Part shown: in pieces, positions 37,497 through 47,435 of the stretch
Layout of the letters: every line of letters begins with the position of its first letter
Position numbering within the stretch: the first letter of the stretch is position 1
Assembly (NCBI RefSeq): GCF_040515995.1
Contig: NZ_CP159485.1
Coordinates: 1,240,001-1,304,000 of the forward strand
DNA length: 64,000 bases
Reading direction: 5' to 3'
Source of the DNA: Proteinivorax hydrogeniformans
GTDB taxonomy: Bacteria > Bacillota > Proteinivoracia > Proteinivoracales > Proteinivoracaceae
Position numbers and translations under genes: made by a program
The notes under the pieces: generated by a model
Database searches by the model: none
The model's input: only the letters and a program-made list of their open reading frames with translations
Told to the model about the DNA's origin: nothing

Positions 37497-37611
37497 GAGA
37501 TAGAAGATAGGAGATAGAAGATAGGAGATAGAAGATAGGAGATAGAAGATAGGAGATAGAAGATAGGAGATAGAAGATAGGAGATAGAAGATAGGAGATA
37601 GAAGATAGGAA
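37494..37611. repeat. GATAGRR heptamer array (A3)
   Basis: Starts inside the TAG stop codon of the preceding gene and consists of eight regular 14-base units GGAGATAGAAGATA. Followed by a T1 terminator. Confidence 0.95.
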
Positions 37612-37616
37612 TGGAC

Positions 37617-37653
37617 AAAAAACTAGTGAGCATAAAATGCTCACTAGTTTTTT
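37617..37653. terminator. Terminator type T1 after the degenerate LCP gene
   Basis: Arms ACTAGTGAGCAT / ATGCTCACTAGT followed by TTTTTT. Confidence 0.85.
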
Positions 37654-39180
37654 GACTGCAACCAAGGGACTCAGGGACTGGTATGCCGTACCACCGCTTC
37701 CCAGTGGGACGGACGTACCTGTCCCTCGCGTCCCGAGATGGCAACTGCAATTACTAGAACCTTCCCCCTCGAAGAGGTAGGGGTTGACCTCTGTGTCAAC
37801 CCATCAGCAAATGGCCGCCAATATGGCAATGACCAACAAAACCTACTTAAGAGAGGCAATTAAGGTCATAAGGATAAGTGCTATATCACCAACCTCACAC
37901 CTAAATCACCCATTACAATACTAATGCAACTAATTTTGCAATCTTTACCGTGGCCAAGCAGGGTTTTCACTTTACTTGTTGTTCACCTGACCCTTTCCAA
38001 CTTTCTACTAACCAACTTTCCGCTGACCCTAAAGCGGAACCAATAATAAAAACAATTGGCCGCGAAAACGTATAAACTTGCTAATTCTGCTGGGACAAAG
38101 GGCATGTTTTAAATCTGCTAACTCTGCTGGGTCTGGTTCGGTAATAAAGTTGAAGGTGGAAAGTGGAAGCTGGAAGCTGGAGTTCGTTGTGTGGGTCCTG
38201 CGCTCTTATGAGCTAGATCCTTCGGTGTCCCTCAGGATGACTTTTTTGCGTATCTCTGCGGTGAACTTGCAAACCCCTTATGTTGTAGTAACTTTTACCA
38301 ACATAAGACCTCATACTACATATTACCACTACTCATGTAACTAATATCGCAATCTTTACTCTTTACCGTGGCCAACTAAGGTTCTAATGGTAATCCCTCG
38401 CAGAGGTAGGGGTTGACCACTGTGTCAACCCATCAGCAAGTGGCTGGCCAATATGGCAATGGCCTACAAAACCTACTTAAGAGAGGCAATTAAGGTCATA
38501 AGGTTAAGTGCTATATCACCAACCTCACACCTAAATTACCCATTACAATACTAATGCAACTAATTTTGCAATCTTTACCGTGGCCAATTAAGTAGAAAGC
38601 AGAAAGTTGGGAAGTTGGAAAGTTGGAAAGTGGAAGCTGGAGTTCGTTTTGTGGGTCCTGCGCCCTTGTGGGCTAGATCCTTCGGTGTACCTCAGGATGA
38701 CTTTATTAATAAATAAGGTATCCCTATTTTTTTATAATGATTTAATTGCTCCTGTCTTACCGAGCCTTTCCAATATGCTCACCACATACATGAATGAGGT
38801 TGGACCCAGCATGTAACTAGTTTCGTTATGTTTACCGTCGCCAATTAAGGTTTAAGGTTTTCAAAGCAAGCTACCATCCTCACACTACCTATTAGTTATT
38901 ATCATATCTAATCACATAAGCTCTTTTTATACCTGCTGCACTTAAAACCGGGTCTTTCCAAAATGGATACCACATATGAATGGGTTTGGACCCAGCATGT
39001 AACTAATATCGTAATCTTTACCGTGGCCAATCAAGGATTTATGGTTTTCAAAGCAAGCTACCAATTTCCGATCTCAAATTACTTATTTACCGTGGCCAAC
39101 TAAAGATTTTATGGTTTTCAAATCAAACCGACTAACCTCAGACACCATATGACTTATCAACACAAGTCTGTCTAACCACC
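37654..39180. repeat. Intergenic repeat block 6
   Basis: No gene is seen. In order: R5 (37666-37734), R3 (37764-37830), partial R2 (about 37920-37965), R6 (38027-38134), GGAAAGT-type tract, R4 (38191-38241), partial R2 (about 38333-38385), R3 (38395-38461), a near-copy of 37840-37950 at 38470-38580, GGAAAGT-type tract (38594-38637), R4 (38651-38701), R2 (38758-38853), R2 (38943-39042) and a partial R2 (about 39085-39115). Confidence 0.88.
37666..37734. repeat. R5 foldback element, copy 4
   Basis: 69 bp, directly behind the T1 terminator and followed by R3 at 37764. Confidence 0.8.
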
Positions 39181-39310
39181 TATCTAACATAAAAAATCTA
39201 CTAGCATTGTTTGTCAATGTATAATATAATATTTATGGCAAATACAATATTTTAGGGTTTTTAAAGAGTTTGTATAGGGTTAAAAAATAAAGTTATAGTG
39301 GGGTATGATT

Positions 39311-41200
39311 ATGAAAAATATTACAAAAAAAATAGCTATAGTAACAATCCTAGCTATGCTGCTAGTGGGTGTAATAACCGTAGACGCATGGGCTGAGGAC
39401 AACGACACAAACGATGTTGAAAGCACTAACGTACAACAAGTTACAGAGGATGAACAAGAGCCGGAACCTGAACCAGAACCGGAGCCAGATCCTGAACCAG
39501 AGCCAGAAGAGGAAGAGGAACCAGAGCCCGAACCAGAACCGGAGCCAGAGCCAGAAGAGGAAGAGGAACCAGAGCCAGAAGAGGAAGAGGAACCAGAGCC
39601 GGAACCAGAAGCAGACCCAAAAGGTACCATCATCGTTTACTATATTGACGAATACGGTAACAACCTAAGAGAACCTACAGTTCTTGAAGATCAGAGTATG
39701 GGGGAATATAGCTTTGATGCATTTAGCATCTCTGGCTATGAGTTAATAAGTCCCTCTAGCGAAACTGCTACCTTAACAGAAGATGGACAAACAAAAGAAG
39801 TAACCTTTATATACCGAGAGCTCCCTGAAGAGCCTCCAGAACCTGAGGAAGAGGAAGAGATAGAAGAGCGAATAGTAGAAAAGATCATCATCAACAACAA
39901 ACCCTTTACAACTGAGCACTTTGTTGGCGATGAACTTAATACAAGCGGATTAGTAGTAAGCAAAGTGTATACTGATGGCACAGAAGAGCTTATACCTTCA
40001 GAAGAATTAACCTTTGAAGGGTTTGATAGCACAGAACCAGCTGAGCAGCAAGAGGTTATCGTTAAGTGGCAAGACTATGAAACAAGCTTTACAGTTAGCA
40101 TCGAAGAACAACCAGGTACTTCACTGGGGACTATCATAAGAGGCATATTACTTTTCCTTCTTATATTTTGCTTGATAGCTGGTTTAGCAGCTATAATTGT
40201 CATTAAAAAAAGAAAGAGCAAAACCAAAAGCAAAAAACCTTATGCAAAGTCTATTAGCGACACACAAGACAAAAAGACAGACAAAAAAACAAAACCTAAA
40301 AACCGCAAAAAGAAAATCATAATTTCAGCTATATCGGTGCTGTTAGCAACGCTGCTACTGCTTTATGTAGGATCAATGTACCTTTTAGGAAGAATAGAAA
40401 GAGAAAGAATCTCTCAAGATGATGAATCCTTAGGAATCACATCTGAAGGAGAAAGAGGTATAACCAACGTAGCTGTTTTTGGTATCGACTCAGAAGGCGA
40501 TATGCGAGGGCGCAGCGACGCAATTATGATCCTAACCTTAGACGAGAAACACAAAAAGATTAAAATAACTTCTGTTGTAAGAGACTCATACGTAAACATA
40601 CCAGGAAGAGGAATGGATAAAATCAACCACGCCCATGCTTATGATGGATCTGAGTTGGCAATCAAAACTTTAAACGAAAACTTTAACCTAGATATTAGGC
40701 ACTTTGTATCGGTAAACTTTGACTCCATGCCCGCTATTGTAGACGCTGTAGGTGGTGTGGAAGTTGAGGTGACAAATGCAGAGGCAAGACAAATAAGTGG
40801 TATTGATGGTGCCGGAACCTACACCTTAAGCGGCGAACAGGCTCTAAGATTTTCTCGCATTAGAAAAATCGATTCAGACTTTGAAAGGGCCCGCAGGCAA
40901 AGAGATGTAATGGAATCTGCCATAGAAGCTGCTTTAAATACTCCGGTTACTTCTTACCCAAGAATGTTAAATGATGTATTCCCTCATTTAACAACAAACC
41001 TAACATCCACAGAAATGCTAAACCTAGGCCGCAAAACAGTAATGCAAAACATAACAACAATAGAACAACAACAATACCCAGATTCAACAATAGCAAGAGG
41101 ACAGATGATAAACGGAGTATATTACTATGTCTTTGACATAGAAGAAGCAGCTAAAAACCTAAGAGCCTATATCTATAAGAACATACCACTACCAAAGTAA
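39311..41200 (+). CDS. LCP-family protein fused to extracellular MucBP/Ig-like domains
   Basis: 629 residues from ATG 39311 (GGGG seven bases upstream; ATG 39305 is too close to it). Signal peptide 1-28 (DAWA cut), a Glu-Pro repeat stalk (about 46-104), a MucBP-like domain (about 106-168, GTIIVYYIDEYGNNL), an Ig-like domain (about 185-262), a TM helix (about 270-292), a Lys-rich cytoplasmic loop (about 293-335), a second TM helix (about 338-360) and an LCP domain (about 385-585). LCP active-site positions are kept (RGRSDAIMIL, VVRDSYVNIP, KINHAHAYDG, RFSRIRKIDSDFERARRQR). Typical LCP proteins lack the first half. It may couple wall or glycan sensing to polymer ligation. Confidence 0.9.
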   Translation: MKNITKKIAIVTILAMLLVGVITVDAWAEDNDTNDVESTNVQQVTEDEQEPEPEPEPEPDPEPEPEEEEEPEPEPEPEPEPEEEEEPEPEEEEEPEPEPEADPKGTIIVYYIDEYGNNLREPTVLEDQSMGEYSFDAFSISGYELISPSSETATLTEDGQTKEVTFIYRELPEEPPEPEEEEEIEERIVEKIIINNKPFTTEHFVGDELNTSGLVVSKVYTDGTEELIPSEELTFEGFDSTEPAEQQEVIVKWQDYETSFTVSIEEQPGTSLGTIIRGILLFLLIFCLIAGLAAIIVIKKRKSKTKSKKPYAKSISDTQDKKTDKKTKPKNRKKKIIISAISVLLATLLLLYVGSMYLLGRIERERISQDDESLGITSEGERGITNVAVFGIDSEGDMRGRSDAIMILTLDEKHKKIKITSVVRDSYVNIPGRGMDKINHAHAYDGSELAIKTLNENFNLDIRHFVSVNFDSMPAIVDAVGGVEVEVTNAEARQISGIDGAGTYTLSGEQALRFSRIRKIDSDFERARRQRDVMESAIEAALNTPVTSYPRMLNDVFPHLTTNLTSTEMLNLGRKTVMQNITTIEQQQYPDSTIARGQMINGVYYYVFDIEEAAKNLRAYIYKNIPLPK

Positions 41201-41206
41201 AAAAAA

Positions 41207-41245
41207 CAAAAGCAAGCCCAAACACAAAAAAAGGGCTTGCTTTTA
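41207..41245 (+). terminator. Terminator of the LCP fusion gene
   Basis: Stem AAAAGCAAGCCC / GGGCTTGCTTTT. It is independent of the array-terminator module that follows. Confidence 0.88.
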
Positions 41246-41261
41246 CTCTGTCAACGAACAA

Positions 41262-41339
41262 TGGAAAGTGGAAAGTTGGAAAGTGGAAAGTAGAAAGTGG
41301 AAAGTAGAAAGTGGAAAGTAGAAAGTGGAAAGTAGAAAT
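41262..41339. repeat. GGAAAGT heptamer array (B4)
   Basis: About eleven units of GGAAAGT / AGAAAGT, then a T2 terminator. Confidence 0.9.
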
Positions 41340-41342
41340 GCT

Positions 41343-41382
41343 AAAAAAGCTGGTGAGCACAAAGTGCTCACCAGCTTTTTAG
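41343..41382. terminator. Terminator type T2
   Basis: Arms AAAAAAGCTGGTGAGCAC / GTGCTCACCAGCTTTTT. Lies 100 bp behind a conventional terminator, so it is redundant for the LCP gene. Confidence 0.85.
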
Positions 41383-42435
41383 CAACTTTCCTCTCGAAGA
41401 GGTAGGGATTGACCTCTGTGTCAACCCATCAGCAAATGGGCGGCAAATATGGAAGCCCCCTAAAAAAACCTACCACTGGAATATTGCTTGACTTCCCCTA
41501 AACAGAATAACACTAAAAAAATGAGTTTAGACCATGCACTTCAAACCGGGTCTTTCCAAAAATGAGTCATATAACTGAATGAGTTTGGACCAAGCATGTA
41601 ACTTATTTCGTGATATTTACCGTGGCCAATTAGGTTTTGCGCTTTATTTATAGTTAACTCTAGTAAAGGTAGAGGACCGAGCAAGAAACCAATATAAAAA
41701 CAATTGGCCGCGAAAACGTATAAATCTGCTTATTCTGCTGGGACAAAGGGCATATTTTAAACCTGCTTGGGTCTAAAAATAAATGTTTTGTAAGGGAGCA
41801 CTACAGTGCTCCAGCAGAAGTCATTATGGATAAAAAAAATACTCCTAGAAGTAGATACGCTAGCAAAATGGAATGTAGAAAGCGGATTAAACAGGGGCTT
41901 TCCAAAATGGACACCACACATGAATGAGTTTGGACCCAGCATGTAGCTAATTTCGTAATCATTACCGTGGCCAATTAAGGTTTTAGGGTTAAAGAATGTC
42001 AGTTCAGGTGCACATAATATTATCCCGGGATTTGTGGTGATGATCAGCTGTTTCACCAATGCTTACCTTTTATGGCTTATGGGTCGCCAGTAATGGTGGG
42101 TACTGTCTCTGCAAACCAGCTAGGGTTGGCCCAACGCCATAAAACCCTTCACGTGGTTCAAAAACGCTTCTCACCAATCAAACCCTAAAATAATATTACG
42201 AGCACCTTAAGCAGGCAAAGCAGGAGCAAAACAGATATTTCCTGCATTTAAAACCGGGTCTTTCCAAAAATGGATACCATAAATGAATGGGTTTGGACCC
42301 AGCATGTAACTAATTTCGTAATCTTTAGGCCAATAAAGGTTTTAGTATCTTTAGCGTTTTATATATAAACCTACGACATTATATTTCTTCTTACTACTAC
42401 TCATGTAGCTAACATAGTGATGTCCCCGTGGCCAA
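41383..42435. repeat. Intergenic repeat block 7
   Basis: No gene is seen. In order: R3 (41391-41455), R2 (41542-41638), R6 (41678-41774), R2 (41887-41985), R1 (42006-42207), R2 (42248-42344, with a short deletion in its right part), partial R2 (about 42400-42440) that overlaps the end of the GxxExxY gene. Confidence 0.88.
42006..42207 (+). mobile_element. R1 MITE-like element, copy with divergent left flank (202 bp)
   Basis: Full length with AGGTGCACATAATATTATCC at the left and ATAATATTACGAGCACCT at the right. The left flank differs from other copies, which supports a left border near 42006. Confidence 0.78.
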
Positions 42436-42834
42436 TTAAGGAGATTTAGGTTTACTAATTGCTTCTGAAGTCCTTAGCAATCTTTTTACTTGCAACTCTT
42501 TTGTACCGAAGTTAATTAAAATTCCTAAAGCATAATTTGAAGCATTTAAGTAGTGGAGTAATTGAGCATAATGTTCAGCACTTAAATTGCTTACACACTT
42601 TAATTCAAGGATTATTTTATCCTCAACTAATAAGTCAGCAAAATAACTACCTATTTCTTTACCTTTGTATTGTAGATTAATAGGAAACTGTTGTTTGAAA
42701 TTTACACCTCTTAGCTCAAGCTCATATGATAGTGCATCCTCGTATGACTTTTCTAGAAGCTTGCTACCTAGCACTCTATGAACTTCATAGCAAGCTCTAA
42801 CTATCTCACCAGAAAGTTGCTCATAAACAAGCAT
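42436..42834 (-). CDS. GxxExxY family protein
   Basis: 132 residues on the minus strand with GAGGTGG before the ATG. The family signature region is GSKLLEKSYEDALSYEL, and DLLVEDKIILELKCV resembles the PD-(D/E)xK nuclease core. Function of the family is not established. It is the only gene inside repeat blocks 7 and 8, and its last codons and stop (TTA on the plus strand at 42436) come from a partial R2 element. It may be a passenger gene; its flanks show no transposase. Confidence 0.88.
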   Translation of the reverse strand: MLVYEQLSGEIVRACYEVHRVLGSKLLEKSYEDALSYELELRGVNFKQQFPINLQYKGKEIGSYFADLLVEDKIILELKCVSNLSAEHYAQLLHYLNASNYALGILINFGTKELQVKRLLRTSEAISKPKSP

Positions 42835-43680
42835 TAAACCACCTCACCAAATTGTAATGCTTAAACACTTCTACATTCCACCTAAACTTCCTTCACAATT
42901 TAAAAATATTAAGCTTTGATATGAGCACTTAACAAGAGCAAACAAAAAAGAGTATACTTTAAACTTAATACCTTAAAAACAGCCTCATTCCAATATGAAT
43001 ACCATAGCTTGGACCAAGCATGTAACCAATACCGCAAATCTTCATCGTGGCCAATTAGGTAGAAAGCAGAAAGTTGGAAAGTTGGAAAGTTGGAAAGTGG
43101 AGCTGGGGTTTGTTGTGTGGGTCCTGCGCCCTTGTGGGCTAGATCCTTCGGTGTACCTCAGGATGACTTTTTAGGATGTCTCTGCGGTGGATTTCCCCCC
43201 TTGTGTTGTGATAACTTTTTACCAACCTTACATTTGCATCCTAAATTGCTTTTTAAAACAGGGTCTTTCCAAAATGGACACCACACATGAACGAGTTTGG
43301 ACCAAGCATGTAGCTAATTTCGTGATGTTTACCGTGGCCAATTAGGTTTTAGGGTGAAAGAATGTCAGTTCATCAAATTACATACTAAACCTCCGAGCTC
43401 CTATTACTTATTATCACACTACTAATGTAGGCTCTTTGATTCCTATACCTGCTTTAAACCGGGTCTTTTCAATATGGGTACCATAAATGAATGGGTTTGG
43501 ACCCAGCATGTAGCCAATATCGTAATCATTACCGTGGCCAATAAAAGTATTTATGTCTTTAAGCCTTTAAGCCTTATATACCAACCTCCGACCTCATATT
43601 TCTTACTACCATTATTAAAAAATAATCATTACCGTGCTAACCAAGGTCCTAGATTTATGGGCTAGCATTACAACTTTCTA
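42835..43680. repeat. Intergenic repeat block 8
   Basis: No gene is seen. In order: divergent R2 (42974-43059), GGAAAGT-type tract (43061-43100), R4 (43117-43167), R2 (43253-43351), R2 (43454-43545), linker CCAACCTCCGACCTC, partial R2 (about 43622-43645). Confidence 0.85.
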
Positions 43681-44018
43681 CCTAAAAAGTGAAACCTTTT
43701 GACAAATATTTCGTCTAATTATATAGAAGATATTTGTACTTGCCTTTTACCCAAAACTTACTTATAATATAACACGTCAATCTTTTTTATATAATTATAC
43801 AAAAAAAACAAAATAACAAGCCAGTAACACATTTTACAAAGAAACAAGGACTAAGAACAACAACTATAGAATATATGTTTAATGGCACCAAAATTGATAA
43901 ATTTTAAATTTTATTTAACAACAACTAAAACAACTATATTATTCTATTTATAATTATAAAATAGAGTAGAGATAGCTAATAAATAAGCTTAAAAAGCTTA
44001 ACTGGGGTGGAGAAAGAA
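43681..44018. other. AT-rich leader before tagO
   Basis: About 340 bases of AT-rich sequence without repeats of the named families. No promoter could be chosen with confidence among several TATAAT-like hexamers; no structured RNA is evident. Confidence 0.4.
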
Positions 44019-45071
44019 ATGGGGAACTTACTTTATATATCGTTGGGATTTTTGCTATGTCTAATAGCAATACCCTTTTCAATGAAAATAGGAGAAAAAT
44101 TCATACTTGATAAACCTAGCAAAAGAAAAATACACACAATAGCAAAACCTCGCTCAGGGGGTATTGCTATTTTTGCTGCCTTCATAGCAGCAAACCTTAT
44201 GCTAGACATAGTCCCTGATAAGGCTCTAATACCGATAACTTTAGTATTCATCCTAGGGATAATCGACGATATGTACACATTAAAAGCCAAAGGTAAACTC
44301 ACCTCACAAATAGTAATCGGCCTGGTCACATATCTAGTGGGTTTTGAGTTTAGCTATATATCTATCGGAGAAATGACCCTCCACTTTAGCACAGTACCAT
44401 CAATACTATTGACAATTCTTTGGGTGACAGCAATTATGAATGCAGTAAACTTAATTGATGGACTAGATGGACTATCATCGCTTTTATCTTCTATATCTCT
44501 AACTACTTTCCTAATAATAACCTTATTTTTGGGTAGCAGCCTGCAAGGTCTAATCCTCGTATATTTAGGAGCTACGCTGGCATTTTTCATATACAATAAA
44601 TTTCCTGCAAAAATATTTTTAGGAGACTGCGGCAGCTTACAACTAGGCTATATACTCTCACTGGCATCATTAGACATCCTAGCTCAAAACACCAACACCC
44701 AGGTCATCGGAATTATATTTTTAGTTTTCGTACCTGTCTTTGACACCACCTGCGCAATAATAAGAAGATCTGCCAACAAACAACCAATATTTGCTCCTGA
44801 CTGCAAACATATACACCACAAACTTTTAGCACACAATATTTCTCCATGTAATAGCTGCTATATACTAGGGATATTGAGCGTTTTAGCAGCTATAGCTGGC
44901 ACAGCAATCTTATTAATGCCCAACATAATGATAATAATTCTGCTATCAATTTTGATGTCTCTTATAGCTTATTTAGCATATGCACCGGAAAAATGTATAC
45001 TACCTATATATACAAAAATAACCCTAAAAGAGCTAGCTACAACATCAGATAAGTCAAATAGTAATGATTAA
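44019..45071 (+). CDS. tagO: Undecaprenyl-phosphate N-acetylglucosaminyl-1-phosphate transferase (TagO/WecA type)
   Basis: 350 residues from the ATG at 44019 (GGGGTGGAG at 44003; GTG 44007 overlaps it). About ten or eleven TM helices. The enzyme moves GlcNAc-1-phosphate from UDP-GlcNAc onto undecaprenyl phosphate, the first step of wall teichoic or teichuronic acid synthesis. Motifs: KRKIHTIAKPRSGGIAIF, IIDDMYTLKAKGKL, NAVNLIDGLDGLSS, FLGDCGSLQLGY and the HIHHKLL cytoplasmic loop. It is separated from the sugar locus by one glycosyltransferase and a repeat block. Confidence 0.93.
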   Translation: MGNLLYISLGFLLCLIAIPFSMKIGEKFILDKPSKRKIHTIAKPRSGGIAIFAAFIAANLMLDIVPDKALIPITLVFILGIIDDMYTLKAKGKLTSQIVIGLVTYLVGFEFSYISIGEMTLHFSTVPSILLTILWVTAIMNAVNLIDGLDGLSSLLSSISLTTFLIITLFLGSSLQGLILVYLGATLAFFIYNKFPAKIFLGDCGSLQLGYILSLASLDILAQNTNTQVIGIIFLVFVPVFDTTCAIIRRSANKQPIFAPDCKHIHHKLLAHNISPCNSCYILGILSVLAAIAGTAILLMPNIMIIILLSILMSLIAYLAYAPEKCILPIYTKITLKELATTSDKSNSND

Positions 45072-45108
45072 AATACGTTATAACCACAACCGTTAACGCA
45101 ACGCTAGC

Positions 45109-45158
45109 ATGCTTAAGTGTCGAATCAGAATTCGAGGCACTTAAGCATATTATTTTTT
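45109..45158 (+). terminator. Terminator of tagO
   Basis: Stem ATGCTTAAGTG / CACTTAAGCAT with an inner TCGAA / TTCGA stem, followed by TATTATTTTTTAT. Confidence 0.85.
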
Positions 45159-45201
45159 ATAATAACTACAAAGACCGTCCTAATAGAAAGGAAGTGCCAA
45201 G

Positions 45202-46362
45202 ATGAAAGTATTACACATCGCCAATACAGACTTTTTTATAAAAAAGCTGATGCTTAATAAGCTAAGGGGGGTTGCCGACAAAGGCTATGAAGTACATGCC
45301 ATGGCCCCATTTACTAGTTATCGTCAAGATATAGAACAAGCCGGCATTAAAACTCATGACTTTAAGTTTCATAGAGAAATCAGGCCAATAAGCGATGTAG
45401 CTGCAGCCATTAGACTAGCCAAATACTTAAAGAAGCATAACTTTACCATAGTCCATACCCATACCTCTAAACCTGGAGTAATAGGTCGTATCGCTGCAAG
45501 GATAGCAAAAGTGCCTATAGTAGTTCACACCTCTCACGGCTTACCATTTTACCAAGGTCAAAACAAAATCAAATTCCATATATATAAATGCTTAGAAAAA
45601 ACAGCAGGTTATTTTACAGACATTATCTTCTCTCAAAACAAAGAAGACTTAAACCAAATTGCAAAGTACAAATTAGTTGCGCCTCATAAAGCAGTGTTTG
45701 AAGGTAACGGAGTAAACATTAAACAGTTAGAGGACAAGCTTTCAAAACAAAATCCTTGCTTTATAAAAAGAAAATACAGTGTAGAAAACCAAACTATACT
45801 AGGTTTTTACGCCCGCTTAGAGCCTGTAAAGGGGCACCTATTTTTCTTAGAAGCTTTTAGAAATTTTACAGATCAATTCCCAAATAACGACGTTATCCTA
45901 CTATTGGCAGGAGGAAACTTCGGATATTGTACTGACTACGAAAAAGAGGTGGACCAAAAAATTAAAGAGCTAGGATTAGATAATCATATAAAAAAAGTGG
46001 GATATATAGAGGAAATAACCGAGTTGCTGTCAATAACAGATATCTTAGTACTTCCATCACAAAAGGAAGGTTTACCAAGAATCGTTATGGAATCAATGAC
46101 AGCCTCAATTCCTGCAATAGGAACCGATGTGCTCGGCACCCGGGAGATTATAAAAGACAAACATAATGGTAGGCTAGTCCCATACAAAGATGTTGAAGCC
46201 ATGACAGAGGCTCTAAGTGAATTAATAAACAACCCTGCAAAAAGAAAAGAATATGGTCAAAATGCAAGAGAAGTTATATTAAAAGAGTTCGATGAAAGAT
46301 TAGTGGTAGAAAGAATACATCAACAATACACCAAACTTATTGATAACCAAAAAAATAATTAA
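45202..46362 (+). CDS. Glycosyltransferase family 4 protein
   Basis: 386 residues with GAAAGGAAG before the ATG. Two Rossmann-like halves; the N-terminal half has IVHTHTSKPGVIGRIAARIAK, the C-terminal donor-binding half has FYARLEPVKGHLFFLEAF and the EX7E motif in EGLPRIVME. It resembles GT4 enzymes such as those adding the second sugar to a lipid-linked GlcNAc or extending a capsule unit. It lies directly after tagO but behind a terminator. The acceptor and donor cannot be read from sequence. Confidence 0.9.
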   Translation: MKVLHIANTDFFIKKLMLNKLRGVADKGYEVHAMAPFTSYRQDIEQAGIKTHDFKFHREIRPISDVAAAIRLAKYLKKHNFTIVHTHTSKPGVIGRIAARIAKVPIVVHTSHGLPFYQGQNKIKFHIYKCLEKTAGYFTDIIFSQNKEDLNQIAKYKLVAPHKAVFEGNGVNIKQLEDKLSKQNPCFIKRKYSVENQTILGFYARLEPVKGHLFFLEAFRNFTDQFPNNDVILLLAGGNFGYCTDYEKEVDQKIKELGLDNHIKKVGYIEEITELLSITDILVLPSQKEGLPRIVMESMTASIPAIGTDVLGTREIIKDKHNGRLVPYKDVEAMTEALSELINNPAKRKEYGQNAREVILKEFDERLVVERIHQQYTKLIDNQKNN

Positions 46363-47345
46363 TCAGTACAGCGACAAAACAAAACCAAAAACAAAAACTC
46401 TAATTGGCCACAGTAATGATAACGAAACAGGCTACATGAGTAGTGGCAATCAGTAATATGAAGTCGGAAGTTGGTAGCTTACTTCAAAAGCACAAAACCT
46501 TTAATTGGCCACGGTAATGATTACGATACAGGCTACATGCTGGGTCCAAACCCATTCATTTATGGCATCCATATTGGAACGCCCCTGTAAGACACGAGCA
46601 ATGTAAACCACCATAACCAAGTAGGGATCTCTTATTAATTGATAATGTCATCCTGAGGGCCACCGAAGGATCTAGCCCACAAGGGCGCAGGACCTACAAA
46701 ACAAACCCCAGCTCCACCTTCCAACTTTCCACCTTCCAACTTTCTACTTTCTGCTTCATCAACGACAAAACCAAAACCATAAACCCTAATTGGCCACGGT
46801 AATGATTACGATACAGGCTACATGCCTGGTCCAAACTCGTTCATTTATGGCATCCATACTGGAACGCCCCTGTAAATACATTGGCAGCGTAAACCACCAT
46901 AACCAAATAGGGATCCCTTATTAATTGCTAATGTCATCCTGAGGGCCACCGAAGGATCTAGCCCACAAGGGCGCAAGACCCACAAAACGAACTCCAGCTT
47001 CTACTTTCCTACTTTCCACCTTTCCAACTTTCTGCTTTCTACTTCATCAACGATAAACCCAAATCCAAAACCCTAATCGGCCACGGTAAAGATAACGAAA
47101 TAAGTTACATGCTGGGTCCAAACCCGTTCATTTAGGGCATCCAAATCAGAACGACCCTGTAAGACACGAGCAATTAAACCACTATAACCAAATAGGAAAT
47201 CCTTATTAATTGCTAATGTCATCCTGAGGGACACCGAAGGATCTAGCCCACAAGGGCGCAGGACCTACACAGTGTGCCACAGCTTCCACTTTCCAACTTT
47301 CCAACTTTCCAACTTTCCCACTTTCTACCTTCCACTTCTTCTAAA
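46363..47345. repeat. Intergenic repeat block 9 (all elements inverted)
   Basis: No gene is seen. All elements are on the minus strand relative to the other blocks: partial R2 (46393-46441), R2 (46495-46590), R4 (46647-46697), GGAAAGT-type tract (about 46710-46760), R2 (46780-46876), R4 (46933-46983), tract (about 46995-47045), R2 (47069-47163), R4 (47218-47268), tract (about 47281-47340). This is about three tandem repeats of a ~290-bp unit R2-R4-tract. Confidence 0.9.
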
Positions 47346-47435
47346 AACTAGCAGGAATACACGACCCGGCGTCGAATATTAGTAGACAGGCGCAAAACAA
47401 GGTGGCGCATGTCGATTGACGTCGAAACTTTAGTG

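Noticed and set aside
37494-37611. Possible CRISPR array
   Set aside because: The 14-base units are in direct contact with no unique spacers, and no cas gene is in the window.
39280-39668. Gly-Ser-rich and Asn-Gln-rich frames opposite or alongside the LCP fusion gene
   Set aside because: They are shadows of the Glu-Pro repeat coding region; the plus-strand frame has signal peptide, domains and ribosome binding site.
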